64,000 nt of DNA from positions 1-64,000 of the forward strand of contig CATZPY010000002.1 in the NCBI GenBank assembly GCA_958422985.1, in the 5' to 3' direction. Positions 60,524 to 64,000 of the stretch are shown piece by piece. Source of the stretch: an uncultured Clostridium sp. Its GTDB lineage: Bacteria > Bacillota > Clostridia > TANB77 > CAG-508. Under the pieces are notes generated by a model, which was not told where the DNA came from, made no database searches, and saw nothing but the letters and a program-made list of their open reading frames with translations. Numbering within the stretch: the stretch's first letter is position 1; every line of letters begins with the position of its first letter. Made by a program: the position numbers and the translations under genes.

Positions 60524-63500
60524 ATGAGTTTAAAATTAATATATGGAAAATCGGGTTCTGGTAAAAGTGAATATTGCTTTAAAGAAATTGCTAAAAATAT
60601 AAATAAAGAAAAGATATATTTAATTGTGCCAAACCAAATGGCATTAATGGCTGAGAAAAAGTTAATGGAAATTACAAATAACATGAGCCTAATAAATACA
60701 GAAGTAATTACATTTAACAGAATGGCTTTTAGAGTAAGAAATGAAATAGGTGGAGCTAAAAAAACTAACTTAAGTAAAAGCGGAAAAGCAATGTTACTTT
60801 ACGATATTTTGTGCAAACAAAAAGATTCGCTAAATTTTTTAGGAAAAAGTTCTGAAAATGTAGATATAATAGGTAATTCCATAACAGAATTTAAGAAACA
60901 TAGAATAGATATAAATAAATTAAGAGAAGAATGTAATACTACCCAAGATATGTATTTAAAGTTAAAACTAAATGACATGATTACAATGTACGAAGAATTT
61001 GAAAGAAGTATTCAAAACAGATTTTTAGATGACAATGATGTTTTAGATATTTTAAACAATCAAATAGTAGAAAGTAATCAATTTAAAGATGCAATAATAT
61101 ACATAGACGAATTTGTAGGTTTTACAACTCAGGAATATCAAATAATAGCAAAATTACTGCAAATTGCAAAGCAAGTAAATATTACGATTTGCACAGATAA
61201 TTTAATACAAAATGAAGAACTAGACAAAGATATTTTTTATGCAAGTAAAAATACAGGAATAAAGTTAATTAATATTGCAAAAGAATATGGTATAGAAATT
61301 GAAGATGATGTAAAACTTATAAATTTATATAGGTTTAAAAATGGAGAACTTAAACATTTAGAAGAAAATTTTTATAAAATACCTTACAAAAAATACGAGG
61401 AAGAGCCAAAAAATATAAAAATGTTTTTAGCTAACAATCAATATAGCGAAATAGAACATATAGCAACTCAAATAGTCAAACTAGTTAGAAATGAGGAATA
61501 TAGGTATAAAGACATATCTGTTATAACTAAAAACTTAAGTATATATTCTAGTTTGATAAAAGTTATATTTAGCAATTATAATATTCCAGTGTTTATAGAC
61601 GAAAAAAGAGAGCTAAGTGAAAATATAATAGTTAAATTTTTAATTTCGGTTCTAGAAATATGCAATAAAAATTGGTCATATGAATCTGTATTTAATTATT
61701 TAAAAACAGGATTTGTAAACATAGAACGAGAAGAAATATTTAAACTAGAAAATTATTGTATAAGATGGGGAATAAAAGGAAACAAGTGGTATAAAGAAGA
61801 TTGGAATTATGTAGGAAAAGATGAGTATACAAAAGAAGAAGTAGATAGATTAAACGAACTAAGAAGAATAATAGTAAAACCAATAAGAAATTTACAAGAA
61901 AAAGCAAAAAAAGATAACACATTCTTAAATTTAACTAAAATTTTATATGAGTTTTTACAAGAAATGAAACTGGAAGAAACTATAAAATTAAAAATAAATA
62001 AATTAGAAGAAAAAGGATTTATAGAACTTGCAAATGAATACGAAACTAGTTTTAAAGTTTTAATAGAGTTATTTGATGAAATTGTGTTAGTATTTGGAGA
62101 AGAAAAAACCAATTTTGATAAATATATAAGCACCTTAAAAATAGGATTAAAAAATACAGGGCTTGGCAAAATTCCAGCAACGCAAGATGAAGTAATTGTT
62201 GGTGATGTTAGTAGATCTAGAAGCCATAAAGTTAAAGCTGTATTTATTATAGGAATAAATGATGGGGAATTCCCAAGTGTATATAAAGATGAAGGATTTT
62301 TTAACGATAAAGATAGAGAATATTTAAAAGAGCAAGGTTTTGAACTTGCCAATGGAAGCTTAGAAAACTTATACGAAGAAAATTTTAATATATATAAAGC
62401 TTTTACAGTTGCAGAAGAAAAGTTGTTTTTATCTTATGCTTCATCAGATAATGAAGGAAGAACATTAAGACCATCAATTTTAATAACAAAGATGAAAAAG
62501 ATATATCCAAACTTGCAAGAAACAAGTGACATAATAAGCCAAGAAAAAGAAATTATTACTAAGAATAATACATTTGACAACTTAATAGAAAAACTAAATG
62601 ATTATCAAGAAGGAAAAGATATAGAAGACATATGGTTTGATGTTTTAGATTATTATGAAAACGATGTATTATGGAAAAGTAGGCTTTTAAAAAGTTTAGA
62701 GGGAATTACTTATACAAATATTCCAGAAAAAATAAAGCCAGAGTTTGTGAAGAAATTATATGGAGAAACTTTACATACAACAATTTCTAGATTAGAGAGA
62801 TACAGAAGTTGTCCATTTTCTTTTTACTTAGAATATGGATTAAAATTAAAGGAAAAGAAATCTTTAAAATTAGACCCAATAGATACAGGTTCGTTTATGC
62901 ATGAGGTTATAGATACATTTTTTGAGAAAGTGGCTAGTAAAAAAATTTCGATACAAGAAATTGAAAATGCAGATATAGAAAAAATTGTAAAACAAATAGT
63001 AGAAGAAAAATTAAATTTAACATCTAATTACATTTTTAAAAGTATTCCAAAGTTTATTACTCTTACAAATAGACTATGTAGATTGGTGACGCTTTCTATA
63101 ATATATATTGTGCAAGGGCTAAAAAATACCGACTTTGAAGTAGTAGGAAACGAAATAGAGTTTAAAAATGGTAAAGAATATAGACCTATAGAAATTGTTA
63201 CAAAAGATGGCAGAAAAGTAGAAATAACAGGAAAAATAGACAGAATAGATTTAGCAAAAGACGAAACAGGAAAATATATTAGAATAATAGATTATAAATC
63301 TTCTGCAAAAGATATAAATTTAAATGAAGTATTAGCAGGATTACAATTACAGTTAATTACTTATTTAGATGCAGTATGCCAAGACAAAGATTTGATACCA
63401 GCAGGAATATTGTATTTTGGACTAGTAGAACCTAAAATAGATAAAGGAAAAAGAGCTAAAGATATAACAGAAGAGGAAATAGAGCAAAAAATAAGAGAAC

Positions 63501-63904
63501 ATTTTAGAATGAATGGATTAGTTTTAGCAGAAATGAATATTATAAATATGATGGATAATAAACTAAAAGACGGAGAAAAGTCAGACGTAATTCCTGTAAA
63601 AATAAAGAAAGATGGAACTATGGACAAAACTTCTAAAGTAGTTTCTAGAAAAGAATTCGAGATTTTACAAAAATATGTAAAAAGTACTTTAGCTCAAATT
63701 TCTAACGAGATTTTAGATGGAAATATCGACATAAAACCATACTATAATGTTAAAACTAAAAGAAAACCCTGCGAATATTGTAAATATAATTCGATATGCA
63801 ATTTTAAAAAAGGTTTTTATGGAAATGACTATAATTATATAGATAATATGGAAAAAGAATATATACTAGAATGTATGAAAGGAGATATTAATGAATCTAA
63901 GTAA
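60524..63904 (+). CDS. addB: Helicase-exonuclease AddAB, AddB subunit
   Basis: AddB pairs with AddA for double-strand-break resection. The Walker A is GKSGSGKS (residues 7-14) after LKLIY; helicase-like parts follow (LIVPNQMALMAEKKL, IDEFVGFTTQEYQ, GDVSRSRSHKVKAVFIIGIN). The C-terminal RecB-type nuclease has GSFMHEVIDTFFEKV and IRIIDYKSSAKD. Four Cys for the iron-sulfur clasp are Cys763 (RYRSCPFSF), Cys1083, Cys1086 and Cys1092. 1,126 aa, normal. The next gene overlaps its end by 14 nt and is not addA, which is the usual neighbour. Confidence 0.94.
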   Translation: MSLKLIYGKSGSGKSEYCFKEIAKNINKEKIYLIVPNQMALMAEKKLMEITNNMSLINTEVITFNRMAFRVRNEIGGAKKTNLSKSGKAMLLYDILCKQKDSLNFLGKSSENVDIIGNSITEFKKHRIDINKLREECNTTQDMYLKLKLNDMITMYEEFERSIQNRFLDDNDVLDILNNQIVESNQFKDAIIYIDEFVGFTTQEYQIIAKLLQIAKQVNITICTDNLIQNEELDKDIFYASKNTGIKLINIAKEYGIEIEDDVKLINLYRFKNGELKHLEENFYKIPYKKYEEEPKNIKMFLANNQYSEIEHIATQIVKLVRNEEYRYKDISVITKNLSIYSSLIKVIFSNYNIPVFIDEKRELSENIIVKFLISVLEICNKNWSYESVFNYLKTGFVNIEREEIFKLENYCIRWGIKGNKWYKEDWNYVGKDEYTKEEVDRLNELRRIIVKPIRNLQEKAKKDNTFLNLTKILYEFLQEMKLEETIKLKINKLEEKGFIELANEYETSFKVLIELFDEIVLVFGEEKTNFDKYISTLKIGLKNTGLGKIPATQDEVIVGDVSRSRSHKVKAVFIIGINDGEFPSVYKDEGFFNDKDREYLKEQGFELANGSLENLYEENFNIYKAFTVAEEKLFLSYASSDNEGRTLRPSILITKMKKIYPNLQETSDIISQEKEIITKNNTFDNLIEKLNDYQEGKDIEDIWFDVLDYYENDVLWKSRLLKSLEGITYTNIPEKIKPEFVKKLYGETLHTTISRLERYRSCPFSFYLEYGLKLKEKKSLKLDPIDTGSFMHEVIDTFFEKVASKKISIQEIENADIEKIVKQIVEEKLNLTSNYIFKSIPKFITLTNRLCRLVTLSIIYIVQGLKNTDFEVVGNEIEFKNGKEYRPIEIVTKDGRKVEITGKIDRIDLAKDETGKYIRIIDYKSSAKDINLNEVLAGLQLQLITYLDAVCQDKDLIPAGILYFGLVEPKIDKGKRAKDITEEEIEQKIREHFRMNGLVLAEMNIINMMDNKLKDGEKSDVIPVKIKKDGTMDKTSKVVSRKEFEILQKYVKSTLAQISNEILDGNIDIKPYYNVKTKRKPCEYCKYNSICNFKKGFYGNDYNYIDNMEKEYILECMKGDINESK

Positions 63905-64000
63905 TGAAAATGTTATTCATTTTAAAGATGGTGATGTAGAATATTTACAATTTAGAGAATTACTAAAGTATTCTGATAAAATACAACACGCATATTCGTT
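63891..64000 (+). CDS. Start of a PgeF/YfiH-like (laccase-domain) protein, cut by the window edge
   Basis: ATG 63891 follows AAAGGAG and overlaps addB by 14 nt in another frame. The 36 visible residues include NVIHFKDGDVEYLQFRELLK and SDKIQHAYS, which resemble the start of the polyphenol-oxidase/peptidoglycan-editing family (PgeF, formerly YfiH). The His-Cys metal residues lie beyond the edge. Only tentative. Confidence 0.5.
   Translation, partial: MNLSNENVIHFKDGDVEYLQFRELLKYSDKIQHAYS

Noticed and set aside
1..64000. CRISPR array or prophage
   Set aside because: No regularly spaced identical repeats and no phage structural or integrase genes; the dut gene alone is not evidence of a phage.

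Overview
The window is very AT-rich. It carries sporulation genes (spoIIID, yabG, sipL, yunB, sleB-ypeB), rubrerythrin, a type 3 prolyl-tRNA synthetase and Firmicutes-type replication and wall genes. Together these point to an endospore-forming, anaerobic member of the Clostridia, probably an uncultured gut lineage (inference). Most genes are on the + strand. Consensus sigma-A promoters (TTGACA-17-TATAAT type), AGGAGG ribosome sites and intrinsic terminators are easy to see. I saw no CRISPR array, intact transposase or rRNA.

Layout. 1-9.3 kb: the tail of an Rpn-type nuclease, then a 2,889-residue membrane-anchored surface protein with three GLUG modules. 9.4-16.6 kb: murF, ddl (two metal-binding residues changed), yqeK and a DnaJ-like gene, then a promoter-led cluster of two unknown genes and a VirD4/TraG-type coupling ATPase whose reading frame breaks inside the Walker A motif. 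16.9-23.2 kb: vanW, pth, a short RNase G, rimO, rubrerythrin (- strand) and a hypothetical. 23.2-32.5 kb: feoAB (- strand), dut, carD, dnaG-rpoD, a small unknown, then on the - strand an ECF sigma factor, an anti-sigma factor whose outer part looks like the FtsX extracellular domain, a small two-TM protein and tRNA-Met. 32.7-44.7 kb: dnaE, mgtA and a UgtP-like glycosyltransferase (- strand), sleB-ypeB and gdpP. 44.7-45.8 kb: a non-coding stretch with a cluster of DnaA-box-like 9-mers, a 57-codon gene and tRNA-Arg. 45.8-55.1 kb: a second sigma/DUF4179-like pair, a divergent merR/acetyltransferase pair with a 19-bp-spacer promoter, scpB, proS, several membrane proteins and a receiver-GGDEF protein. 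55.2-64 kb: spoIIID, yabG, veg, sipL, yunB, an ftsZ without its C-terminal tail, addB and the start of a pgeF-like gene.

Two families of short intergenic hairpin elements recur. R1 is about 38 bp, GC-rich (GGGACGGTCC core), with six or more copies. R2 is about 57 bp with long inverted arms (GCGAACCTTAGATTTTCT), in six copies; two of these share about 30 bp of extra flank. Both sit almost only at gene ends, where they may act as mobile miniature elements and as terminators.

The most interesting candidate system is the three-gene ECF operon at 30.8-32.3 kb, in which an FtsX-like outer domain would feed a wall or division signal to a sigma factor. Next are the altered Ddl, the DnaA-box cluster, the 11-bp-phased GTAAC array upstream of veg and the hairpin that covers the spoIIID ribosome site. 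All calls come from reading the sequence by eye; no database search was possible.
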